In this document: piece by piece, positions 20,058 through 26,928 of the stretch
How positions within the stretch are numbered: position 1 is the stretch's first letter
Layout: each line of letters opens with the position of its first letter
Source: Lysobacter sp. Root916
Lineage (GTDB): Bacteria; Pseudomonadota; Gammaproteobacteria; Xanthomonadales; Xanthomonadaceae
NCBI RefSeq assembly: GCF_001429785.1
Contig: NZ_LMJF01000016.1
Location: 51,089 to 83,754, forward strand
Reading direction: 5' to 3'
DNA length: 32,666 nt
The notes under the pieces: model-generated
Told to the model about the DNA's origin: nothing
Databases searched by the model: none
What the model saw: only the letters and a program-made list of their open reading frames with translations
Program-made: the position numbers and the translations under genes

Positions 20058-21011
20058 ATGGCCGCCGACTCCGACAACCCGCGTTCCGAACCCGACGCCA
20101 CGCGCAAGGTCGATCCGCAGCGCGCCGATACGCGCGACGGCTACCGGCGCCGCATCGAACGCGCGGTCGCGCTGATCGAGCGCGCGATCGCGCAGGGCGA
20201 GGATCCGCCCGAACTCGCGCGCCTGGCCGAGGCCGCGGCGTTCTCGCCCTTCCATTTCCACCGCGTCTACCGCGCCATGACCGGTGAGACCAGCGGCCAG
20301 ACCGTGGCCCGTCTGCGCTTGCTGCAAAGCTTGCGTCTGCTCGCGGGCGAGGCCCGCAGCATTACCGACACCGCGCTCGCGGTCGGCTACCAGACCCCGC
20401 AGGCCTTCAGCCGCGCGTTCCGCCAGGGGATCGGCGCCACGCCCAGCGAGCTGCGCGCCGAACCCGAACGTCTGCGCCGCGAGATCGCGCGCCTGGCGCA
20501 GCCGCCGGGTAGCGCCGCTTCGAGCGCACCGCTGCGGGTCGAAGTGGTCGAGGTCGATCCCTTCCAGGTGCTGGCGCTGCGCGTGACCGGCGGCTATCCG
20601 CAGCAGAATCGAGGCTATGGACGCCTGTTCGCCTGGGCCGCCGAGCACGAGCGCATGGAGCAGCTCAGCGGTCTGTACGGCGTGCCTTGGGACGACCGCC
20701 GCGACGTGGCCGTGGCCGACTGCGCCTTCGATTGCATGATCGCCTTGAACGCGCCGTTCGAGCCCGAAGACGAGGCGTTCCGGCGCGTGCCGATGGGCAG
20801 CGGGCGTTATGCGCGCCTGCGCCACGTCGGGCCCTTCGACGGCCTGGAAGCGCTGACCGACGCGCTGCTCGCGCAGTGGCTACCCGACAGCGGCGAACGC
20901 CTGCGCGACGCGCCGCTGCACCACGAGTATCTGGACGATCCCGACGAAACGCCGGAGGCGGTGCTGCGCACCGATATCTTTTTGCCGCTGCGCGATCCGT
21001 CTGACGCCTAG
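20058..21011 (+). CDS. AraC-family regulator with GyrI-like C-terminal domain
   Basis: The 317-residue product has an N-terminal AraC-type DNA-binding domain at about residues 30-115: two helix-turn-helix units, with FSPFHFHRVYRAMTGET and GYQTPQAFSRAFRQ. It ends in a GyrI-like small-molecule-binding domain from about 150 (VLALRVTGGYPQ..., ending in IFLPLRDP). Such Rob/BmrR-like proteins sense drugs or metabolites. The ATG at 20058 is chosen because AGG lies 9 bases upstream; an in-frame ATG at 20022 would add 12 residues. Nothing suggests a link to B12. Confidence 0.88.
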   Translation: MAADSDNPRSEPDATRKVDPQRADTRDGYRRRIERAVALIERAIAQGEDPPELARLAEAAAFSPFHFHRVYRAMTGETSGQTVARLRLLQSLRLLAGEARSITDTALAVGYQTPQAFSRAFRQGIGATPSELRAEPERLRREIARLAQPPGSAASSAPLRVEVVEVDPFQVLALRVTGGYPQQNRGYGRLFAWAAEHERMEQLSGLYGVPWDDRRDVAVADCAFDCMIALNAPFEPEDEAFRRVPMGSGRYARLRHVGPFDGLEALTDALLAQWLPDSGERLRDAPLHHEYLDDPDETPEAVLRTDIFLPLRDPSDA

Positions 21012-21100
21012 GTGCGCCGGTCCGCGCGCTACACGTATCGACTTGTCCTGCGATACATTGCGATCGAGTCGTCGCCATTCTCAGCCGTCGAGCGCCCCGC

Positions 21101-21406
21101 ATGCACGCATTCGCTACCAAGGGTCTGGTCCTGGCGTTCTGCGCTGTCTTGGCGGTGGTTATGGCCGCCAGCGGCGAGTCGCCATTGAGTATCGTCTTGT
21201 TGCTGGCGGCCGTCCTGTTGCTGCTGCTGGGGACCGACCGTGTTTTCACGCGCAGCCGAGCGCGACGCAACCTGCCTCAGGACTTCAGCGTGACGTTCGC
21301 GGACCTGCGCGCCCTGCAGCGCGCGGACTGGTTGCGTTTGTTCGCATGTACGTTCGGCGGTATCGCGCTGGCCATCGCAGCCTTGGCGGATGCGGGCCGG
21401 CCTTAG
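21101..21406 (+). CDS. Small predicted membrane protein, unknown function
   Basis: The 101-residue product has two close hydrophobic segments near the N-terminus (LVLAFCAVLAVVMAA and SIVLLLAAVLLLLLG), a basic stretch (RSRARR), a soluble segment and a third hydrophobic stretch near the C-terminus. I recognise no family. The ribosome binding site is weak. TACATT at 21054-21059 could be a -10 box. It lies between a plus-strand regulator and the convergent yceH gene. It is probably real, given the coherent membrane pattern. Confidence 0.55.
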   Translation: MHAFATKGLVLAFCAVLAVVMAASGESPLSIVLLLAAVLLLLLGTDRVFTRSRARRNLPQDFSVTFADLRALQRADWLRLFACTFGGIALAIAALADAGRP

Positions 21407-21448
21407 CTCCGCCGCGCCACCTCCGCTCCTCGCCTGAGGAAGGCCCTA

Positions 21449-22129
21449 TCAGGCCCCGGCCGCATCCAGTCGCGCTTCCAATTCGGCGATCCGCGCTTCC
21501 AGCGCGGCCACGCGTTCGGCCAGCGCCGATCCGCCACCGCCACCGCCGCGGCTGTCTTCGTCGCCATCGTTGCTGGATGCGTTCCACACCGGTTCGCCGC
21601 TGAGCAGGTGGCCGTAGCGGTCTTCGCGCTGTCCGCTCTGGCGGCCGAGCAGGCGCACCAGCGGCGGCGACTGCTGCGCCAGGCGTTCCAGCGCGTATTG
21701 GACGTCGCCGACATTGTCGAACTTGGCCATGCGCTCGCTGCGCGACAGCAGTTCGTGCAGGGTCTGCGGGCCGCGCAGCATCAGCAGGGCCAATAGCGCG
21801 GTCTGCGGCCGGGTCAGGTCGAGCAGGGTGCCGGCGCGGTGCGAGTAGCGCTCGGAGCGGCCGGTGTGCTGCGATTTCACCCAGCCGCGCGGCTCCAGCC
21901 GGCGCAGCACGTTGCCGACTTCGCCCTGTTCCAACTGCATCATCGGTTCGCGCGCGGTCTTCTGATTGCAGGCCACGACGATGGCGTTGAGGGTGAGCGG
22001 GTAGACGTCGGGCGTGGTCGCTTCCTTCTCGATCAGGCAGCCGATGATGCGCGCCTCGACCGCGGTGAGCCGCGCTTCGGGCGCGGCGTCGGCTTCGGTG
22101 GAAGGGGTGGGGCTGTCGGTCTCGCTCAT
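21449..22129 (-). CDS. yceH: YceH family protein (DUF480)
   Basis: The 226-residue protein belongs to the YceH/DUF480 family of two winged-helix domains, with no firmly established role. Signature segments are LTAVEARIIGCLIEKEATTP, DVYPLTLNAIVVACNQKTAR, GWVKSQHTGRSERYSHR and TLHELLSRSERM. The C-terminus has a glycine run and a short coiled coil (LAERVAALEARIAELEARL). The start codon at 22129 gives the expected N-terminus, though the ribosome binding site is weak. It lies 89 bases after ybaL on the same strand and may be partly cotranscribed. Confidence 0.93.
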   Translation of the reverse strand: MSETDSPTPSTEADAAPEARLTAVEARIIGCLIEKEATTPDVYPLTLNAIVVACNQKTAREPMMQLEQGEVGNVLRRLEPRGWVKSQHTGRSERYSHRAGTLLDLTRPQTALLALLMLRGPQTLHELLSRSERMAKFDNVGDVQYALERLAQQSPPLVRLLGRQSGQREDRYGHLLSGEPVWNASSNDGDEDSRGGGGGGSALAERVAALEARIAELEARLDAAGA

Positions 22130-22211
22130 GATCGCTCGCTGCGGATTTTTGGGGGTGTCTGGGTATATCGCGCTTCCGTCGACGATGCGGCCCTGGGCCG
22201 TAAGGTCGCGG

Positions 22212-22233
22212 ACCGCGCTCAGACCAGCGCGGT
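22212..22233 (-). terminator. Hairpin over the ybaL stop codon
   Basis: A perfect 8-bp stem (ACCGCGCT and AGCGCGGT, 6-base loop) spans the ybaL stop codon. There is no T-run, so termination is only a possibility. Confidence 0.25.
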
Positions 22234-23910
22234 GGAGGGCGGCAGGTTGCGTGTGCCGCGGTAGATCGGCGCGGCCAGCACCATTTCGGCCAGGCTGTGG
22301 GCGAGCTCGCGCTCGGCCATCACCGCGCCGTCGGCACCGTGCTCGATCAGATGGCGGACTTCGTTGTCGCTGTGGGCGCGCGCGACGATGCTGAGGCCGG
22401 GGTTGATCGCGCGCAGCTTGGCGATGATCTCGCCGGCCTCCAGCGCCTGCGGGATCGCCAGCATCACCGTGGTCGCGCGCTCGGGCACGGCCTCGCGCAG
22501 CACGCGGTCGTTGACCGCGTTGCCCAGGATCGCCGGCAGGCCGGCGGCACGCGCCTTGGCGATCAGGCTGTCCTCGCCGTCGATCACCACCAGCGGCACG
22601 CTGCGCTCGGTCAGCAGCCGTGCCAGTTCGCTGCCTACGCGGCCGTAGCCGATCAGGATCACGTGGTCGGCGATATCGGCCGGCACCGGCGGCACCACCG
22701 GGTCGACCGCGGCTTCCTGCAAGGCGGCCGCCTCGCGAGCCTGCTTGCGGTCCAGCCAGGCGAACAACAGCGGGTTGACCACGATCGAGAGCAGGGCGCC
22801 GGCCAGGATCAGGTCCTGGCCTTCCTGCGGCAGGATCTCCAACTGCAGGCCGAGGCCGGCGAGGATGAAGGAGAACTCGCCGATCTGGGCCAGGCTGGCC
22901 GAGATCATCAGCGCGGTCGGACCGGGCTTGCCGAACGCGCGCACGATCGCGTACGCGGCGATGGATTTGCCGACCACGATGATCGCGAAGGTCGCCAGCA
23001 CCGGCAGCGGCTTCTCGATCAGGATCATCGGGTTGAACAGCATGCCGACGGACACGAAGAACAGCACCGCGAACGCGTCGCGCAGCGGCAGGGTTTCGTT
23101 GGCGGCCTGATGGCTGAACTCGGATTCGTTGAGCAGCATGCCGGCGAAGAACGCGCCCAGCGCGAACGAGACCCCGAACAGTTCGGCCGAACCGAAGGCT
23201 ACGCCCAGCGCGATCGCCAGCACGCAAAGGGTGAACAACTCGCGCGAACCGGTGCCGGCCACGCGCTCCAGGATCCATGGGATCACGCGCCGGCCGACGA
23301 TCAGCATCACCGCCACGAAGGCGCCGACCTTGGCGAAAGTCTTGAACAGCGCCGCCCAGACCTCGCTGGGGTCGCCGGCCTCGCCCTTGATCACGCCGGC
23401 CAGGGCCGGCAGCAAGACCAGCGCCAGCACCATCGCCAGGTCCTCGACGATCAGCCAGCCGACCGCGATGCGGCCCTTGACGGTCTCGACCAGGCGGCGC
23501 TCTTCCAGCGCGCGCAGCAGCACCACGGTGCTGGCCACCGACAACGCCAGACCGAACACGATGCCGGCGCCGTGCGACCAGCCCAGGAAACGCGCCAGCG
23601 CCCAGCCCATCGCGGCGGCGGCGGCGATCTGAACCACCGCGCCGGGCAGGGCGATCGCCTTCACCGCCAGCAGGTCGCGCATCGAGAAGTGCAGGCCGAC
23701 GCCGAACATCAGCAGGATCACGCCGATCTCGGCCAGCTGCGGCGCCAGGGTCTGGTCGCCGACGAAGCCGGGGGTGAAGGGGCCGGCGATGATGCCCGCG
23801 ATCAAATAGCCCACCAGCGGCGACAATCGCAGGCGTTGCGCCAGCGCGCCGAAGATGAACGCCAGTACGAAGCCGGCGACGAGGATCGCGATCAGGGAGG
23901 TGTGATGCAT
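22219..23910 (-). CDS. ybaL: YbaL family cation/proton antiporter (CPA2, Kef type)
   Basis: The 563-residue protein is close in size and sequence pattern to E. coli YbaL, a putative potassium/proton antiporter of the inner membrane. About 12 hydrophobic segments occupy residues 1-385, including PLVGYLIAGIIAGPFTPGF, GVILLMFGVGLHFS, GWLIVEDLAMVL and FGVSFALGAFFAGM. A TrkA-N/RCK nucleotide-binding domain follows from about 415, with the Rossmann motif GYGRVG. The start at ATG 23910 (MHHTSL, as in YbaL) has AGGAG 5 bases upstream. This is preferred over an ATG 27 bases further up. Confidence 0.95.
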   Translation of the reverse strand: MHHTSLIAILVAGFVLAFIFGALAQRLRLSPLVGYLIAGIIAGPFTPGFVGDQTLAPQLAEIGVILLMFGVGLHFSMRDLLAVKAIALPGAVVQIAAAAAMGWALARFLGWSHGAGIVFGLALSVASTVVLLRALEERRLVETVKGRIAVGWLIVEDLAMVLALVLLPALAGVIKGEAGDPSEVWAALFKTFAKVGAFVAVMLIVGRRVIPWILERVAGTGSRELFTLCVLAIALGVAFGSAELFGVSFALGAFFAGMLLNESEFSHQAANETLPLRDAFAVLFFVSVGMLFNPMILIEKPLPVLATFAIIVVGKSIAAYAIVRAFGKPGPTALMISASLAQIGEFSFILAGLGLQLEILPQEGQDLILAGALLSIVVNPLLFAWLDRKQAREAAALQEAAVDPVVPPVPADIADHVILIGYGRVGSELARLLTERSVPLVVIDGEDSLIAKARAAGLPAILGNAVNDRVLREAVPERATTVMLAIPQALEAGEIIAKLRAINPGLSIVARAHSDNEVRHLIEHGADGAVMAERELAHSLAEMVLAAPIYRGTRNLPPSTALV

Positions 23911-24185
23911 CGGATCTCCTGTCGTGTCGGCTTCCAAGAATGTGGGCCGACACCCCTCGATGCAAGTCGCGGCTCGAAGTTCGGGCCTGAAATTCGGCCG
24001 TAATCGCCGCGCGAGCGCCGATCCGGCACGCCTTGCCGCCCATCGGCGATAAGCCTGATCGCGCGTGGCGACGGGCGCGCGAGCGCGCCCGGAGGCGGCG
24101 CGCAGGGCCTGGCCCGGGCCCCGCCGGCGCCCCGCGCGGACGGGCCGGGGCGCGATCGCGCAGGCGGTGACGGCCTCGGTCCCGC
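23911..24185. other. Divergent intergenic region between ybaL and the ABC-F gene
   Basis: These 275 bases must hold the start regions of both divergent genes. The visible structure is a GC-only inverted repeat, GGGCGCGC/GCGCGCCC, at 24073-24090 in an extremely GC-rich stretch. I see no gene and no convincing -35 box. Confidence 0.4.
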
Positions 24186-24191
24186 TACACT
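24186..24191 (+). promoter_or_regulatory. -10 box placed for a leaderless ABC-F transcript
   Basis: TACACT ends 6 bases before the ATG at 24198. A transcript from this box would begin at or next to that ATG. No ribosome binding site is seen upstream, which agrees with a leaderless mRNA. No good -35 box is visible. Confidence 0.45.
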
Positions 24192-24197
24192 ATGCGC

Positions 24198-26066
24198 ATG
24201 ATTGCCTTCCGTGATTTCGCCCTTCGGCGCGGCGAACGCCTGCTCCTGTCCAAAGTCGACCTGACCCTGCAAGCCGGGTGGCGGATCGGCGTCATCGGCC
24301 GTAACGGCACCGGCAAGTCCTCGCTGTTCGCGGCGATCCAGGGCGAGCTGGAGTCCGATCTGGGCAACCTGGACATGCCCAGCCGCGTGCGCATGGCCAG
24401 CGTGGCCCAGGAAACCCCGGCGCTGGACGATCCGGCGCTGGACTTCGTGCTGTCCGGCGACGCCACCGTGTACGAGGTGCTGATGGCCGAGCGCGCCGCG
24501 GTCGAGCGCGAGGACTGGGAGGCCGTGGCCGAGGCCCACCACCGTCTGGAGGAGCTCAACGGCTACGACGCCACCGCGCGCGCCGGCAAGCTGCTGCACG
24601 GCCTGGGCTTCTCGCCCGACACCCACGAACGCGCGGTCAAGGAATTCTCCGGCGGCTGGCGCGTGCGCCTGAACCTGGCGCGCGCGCTGATGACGCCGTC
24701 GGACCTGCTGCTGCTGGACGAACCCACCAACCACCTCGACCTCGACGCGGTGCTGTGGCTGGAGCAGTGGCTGCTGAAGTACCCGGGCACCTTGATGCTG
24801 ATCTCGCACGACCGCGAGTTCCTGGACGAGGTCACCACCCACACCCTGCATCTGCACGACGGCAAGGCCAAGCTCTACACCGGCGACTACACCGCCTTCG
24901 AGCGCCAGCGCGCCGAGCACCTGCGCCTGCAGCAGATCACCCACGAGAAGGCCCAGGCCGAGCGCGCGCATCTGCAGAGCTTCATCGACCGCTTCAGCGC
25001 CAGCGCCGCCAAGGCCAAGCAGGCGCAGTCGCGGGTCAAGCGCCTGGCCAAGATGGCCGGCACCGAGGCGGTACGCGCCGAACGCGCGCTGCGCATCGAT
25101 TTCCCGGAACCGCTGAAGCTGCCGCACGCGCTGTTGCGCCTGATGCACGCCGACTGCGGCTACGGCGACCATACCGTGCTCAACCAGGTCGGTTTCATCC
25201 TCGAGGCCGGCGACCGCGTCGCCTTGCTGGGCCCCAACGGCGCCGGCAAGTCGACCCTGGTGAAGTCGCTGGTCGGCGAGCTGGAGCTGCTCAGCGGCGA
25301 GCGCGGCGGCCACCCGGACCTGCGCATCGGCTACTTCGCCCAGCACACGGTCGAATCGCTGCGCGAAGGCACCACCGCGATCGACCACCTGGCCGACATC
25401 GCGCCGGGCGTGGCCACTCAGCAGCTGCGCGACTTCCTGGGCAAGTGGAATTTCCCGGGCGACCGCGCCTTCGAGAAGGTCGATTCCTTCTCCGGCGGCG
25501 AGCGCGCGCGCCTGGCCCTGGCCCTGATCGCCTGGCGCCGCCCGAACGTGCTGCTGCTGGACGAACCCACCAACCACCTCGACCTGGACATGCGCGAGGC
25601 CCTGGCCGAAGCGCTGAGCAGCTTCGACGGCGCGATCGTGCTGGTCTCGCACGACCGCCACCTGATCGGCCTGGTCTGCGAGACCTTCTGGCGCGTCGCC
25701 GACGGCGTCGCCCAGCCCTTCGACGGCGACCTCGACGCCTACGCGGTGTGGCTGCGCACCCGCGACAGCAGCAACGACGGCAAGGCCGCGGCCAAAGCGA
25801 TCGCCGCGGCCGCCGCGGCGGTGGTGCCGGAGGCGCCGCCGAGCAAGCCGCGCGCCAAGGTCAATCCGCACAAGTTGGCCCAGGCCGAGGCGCGCGTGGC
25901 CGAGCTGGAGTCCAAGCTGCGTACGCTGGACATGGATCTGGCCGATCCGACCAAGTACGTGGGCGGCGGCGACAACGCGGCCGAGCTGGCGCGCAAGCGC
26001 GAGGCGGTGGCGGCCGAGTTGGCCCAGGCCGAGGCGGAGTGGTTGGCGCTGTACGACGCGGCTTGA
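24198..26066 (+). CDS. ABC-F family ATPase, YheS type
   Basis: The protein (622 residues from this start) is soluble with two ABC domains and no membrane segment, as in ABC-F translation factors that act at the ribosomal E site. The first domain has GRNGTGKSS near 33, signature FSGGWR and LLLDEPTNHLDLDAV. A charged linker follows, with AHLQSFIDRF and KAKQAQSRVK. The second domain has GPNGAGKST, FSGGERARL and LLLDEPTNHLDLDM. A coiled-coil C-terminal extension from about 540 is present. The overall match is to E. coli YheS, which also starts MI.F. An ATG two codons earlier (24192) is an alternative start. Confidence 0.93.
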   Translation: MIAFRDFALRRGERLLLSKVDLTLQAGWRIGVIGRNGTGKSSLFAAIQGELESDLGNLDMPSRVRMASVAQETPALDDPALDFVLSGDATVYEVLMAERAAVEREDWEAVAEAHHRLEELNGYDATARAGKLLHGLGFSPDTHERAVKEFSGGWRVRLNLARALMTPSDLLLLDEPTNHLDLDAVLWLEQWLLKYPGTLMLISHDREFLDEVTTHTLHLHDGKAKLYTGDYTAFERQRAEHLRLQQITHEKAQAERAHLQSFIDRFSASAAKAKQAQSRVKRLAKMAGTEAVRAERALRIDFPEPLKLPHALLRLMHADCGYGDHTVLNQVGFILEAGDRVALLGPNGAGKSTLVKSLVGELELLSGERGGHPDLRIGYFAQHTVESLREGTTAIDHLADIAPGVATQQLRDFLGKWNFPGDRAFEKVDSFSGGERARLALALIAWRRPNVLLLDEPTNHLDLDMREALAEALSSFDGAIVLVSHDRHLIGLVCETFWRVADGVAQPFDGDLDAYAVWLRTRDSSNDGKAAAKAIAAAAAAVVPEAPPSKPRAKVNPHKLAQAEARVAELESKLRTLDMDLADPTKYVGGGDNAAELARKREAVAAELAQAEAEWLALYDAA

Positions 26067-26084
26067 GTTTCGTCGCGATCGGCT

Positions 26085-26114
26085 GATTCGATCGCGGCTT
26101 ACGCCGCTCCCACA
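26085..26114 (+). repeat. REP-like unit, identical to 3007-3036
   Basis: This 30-base unit ends in CGGCTTACGCCGCTCCCACA and is identical to the first unit of the array after clpB, 23 kb away. It lies 18 bases after the ABC-F stop codon, a typical position for REP elements, and may act in termination or mRNA stability. Confidence 0.75.
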
Positions 26115-26152
26115 GAAAAATGCGGGCCACGTTCCCTTAGCTGTTGCTCGTC

Positions 26153-26172
26153 ATCCCCGCGAAAGCGGGGAT
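26153..26172. repeat. Short palindromic repeat with GAAA tetraloop
   Basis: ATCCCCGC and GCGGGGAT form a perfect 8-bp stem around GAAA, in the context GTCATCCCCGCGAAAGCGGG. This sequence type is widely dispersed in proteobacterial genomes. It could also serve as a terminator for the ABC-F gene. Confidence 0.6.
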
Positions 26173-26287
26173 CCAGTGCCTTTAGCGCCCCCTAGCACGT
26201 AAGTCTTGCGACGTCGCCTTTTTTGGAAAAGGGTGAAGCTGCGCGGCTTACGAACCGCAGGTTCGTGCACAGCTGAACGCCAGCAAG

Positions 26288-26530
26288 CTCTTGCTCTTAG
26301 CTCCCTCCTTTCTCAAAGGAGGGTTGGGGAGGATTTGCTTTTGCTGTTTTTTCGTCCGCTTCGGCTCGAAGGTCAACGGCTTCCGCCTGCTGCGCATGCG
26401 GGTCACTTCCTCTTGCTTTTAGCTCCCTCCTTTGAAAAAGGAGGGTTGGGGAGGATTTGCTTTTGCTGTTGCCTCGTCGGCTCGGTCCGAAGGTCAACGG
26501 CTTCCGCCTGCTGCGCATGCGGGTCACTTT
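26288..26530. repeat. Two imperfect copies of a 121-122 bp tandem repeat
   Basis: Each copy runs CTCTTGC, a GCTCCCTCC/GGAGGG palindrome around TTTGAAAAA or TTTCTCAAA, GTTGGGGAGGATTTGCTTTTGCTG, a variable TCG-rich part, and AGGTCAACGGCTTCCGCC followed by TGCTGCGCATGCGGGTCACTT. Copy one starts at 26288 and copy two at 26410. The palindrome portion is related to the repeats at 1-195. Reading frames across it on either strand are repeat translations. I do not regard them as genes. Confidence 0.8.
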
Positions 26531-26696
26531 CTCTTGCTAGCCCAAGAGAAAGTAACCAAAGAGAAGGGCTAGCGTGACCAACCCTCCCCTGCGAGTTGGC
26601 TTCCGCCTGCTGCGCATGCGGGTCACTTTCTCTTGCTAGCCCAAGAGAAAGTAACCAAAGAGAAGGGCTAGCGTGACCAACCCTCCCCTGCGAGTT
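26499..26696. repeat. Perfect 99-bp tandem duplication
   Basis: 26499-26597 and 26598-26696 appear identical over all 99 bases, beginning GGCTTCCGCCTGCTGC and ending CCCCTGCGAGTT. Each contains an internal inverted pair, CTTTCTCTTG...CAAGAGAAAG, followed by AACCAAAGAGAAGGGCTAGC. The first 32 or so bases also end the preceding 122-bp units. Since 99 is divisible by three, minus-strand reading frames stay open across both copies. Any protein predicted there is most likely an artefact. Confidence 0.88.
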
Positions 26697-26713
26697 CGAG
26701 GCTTTCGCCGGGA

Positions 26714-26768
26714 TTTTTCGAATGGACATCCTTGTCCATTCGAAAAACGGCGCGCGTCCTGCGCGCCG
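26714..26768. repeat. Two adjacent perfect hairpins
   Basis: TTTTTCGAATGGACA (26714-26728), a TCCT loop and its exact complement (26733-26747) make a 15-bp stem with T and A runs at its feet. CGGCGCGC, GTCCT and GCGCGCCG (26748-26768) follow without a gap. The first can act as an intrinsic terminator in either direction, here for the NHL gene on the minus strand or for the ABC-F gene side. It looks like part of the dispersed repeat family. Confidence 0.7.
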
Positions 26769-26823
26769 CCCTTCGGGTCTACGGTTGGTCGGGTGAGTGC
26801 GGGGCTTTTGGACTTCAATGCCG

Positions 26824-26860
<37 letters not shown>

Positions 26861-26928
26861 GGCTGCATTCGAAGCAACTTCGAGGTCCGGAGCGGGGGCG
26901 ACTGTTTTCGGCGTCGCTGTCTATAGCC

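Noticed and set aside
24073-24090. GC-rich inverted repeat as a terminator
   Set aside because: It lies between the divergent starts of ybaL and the ABC-F gene, where no transcript needs to end, and it has no T-run. In this GC-only context it may be chance.
26288-26696. Insertion sequence remnant
   Set aside because: No transposase fragment, no terminal inverted repeats bounding the block and no target-site duplication were seen. It fits tandem intergenic repeats better.
26403-26729. A minus-strand frame with two copies of an ASPSLWLLSLGLARESDPHA-type peptide
   Set aside because: It is a direct translation of the 99-bp tandem repeat. The length of 99 keeps the frame open by chance, and no ribosome binding site or domain is present.
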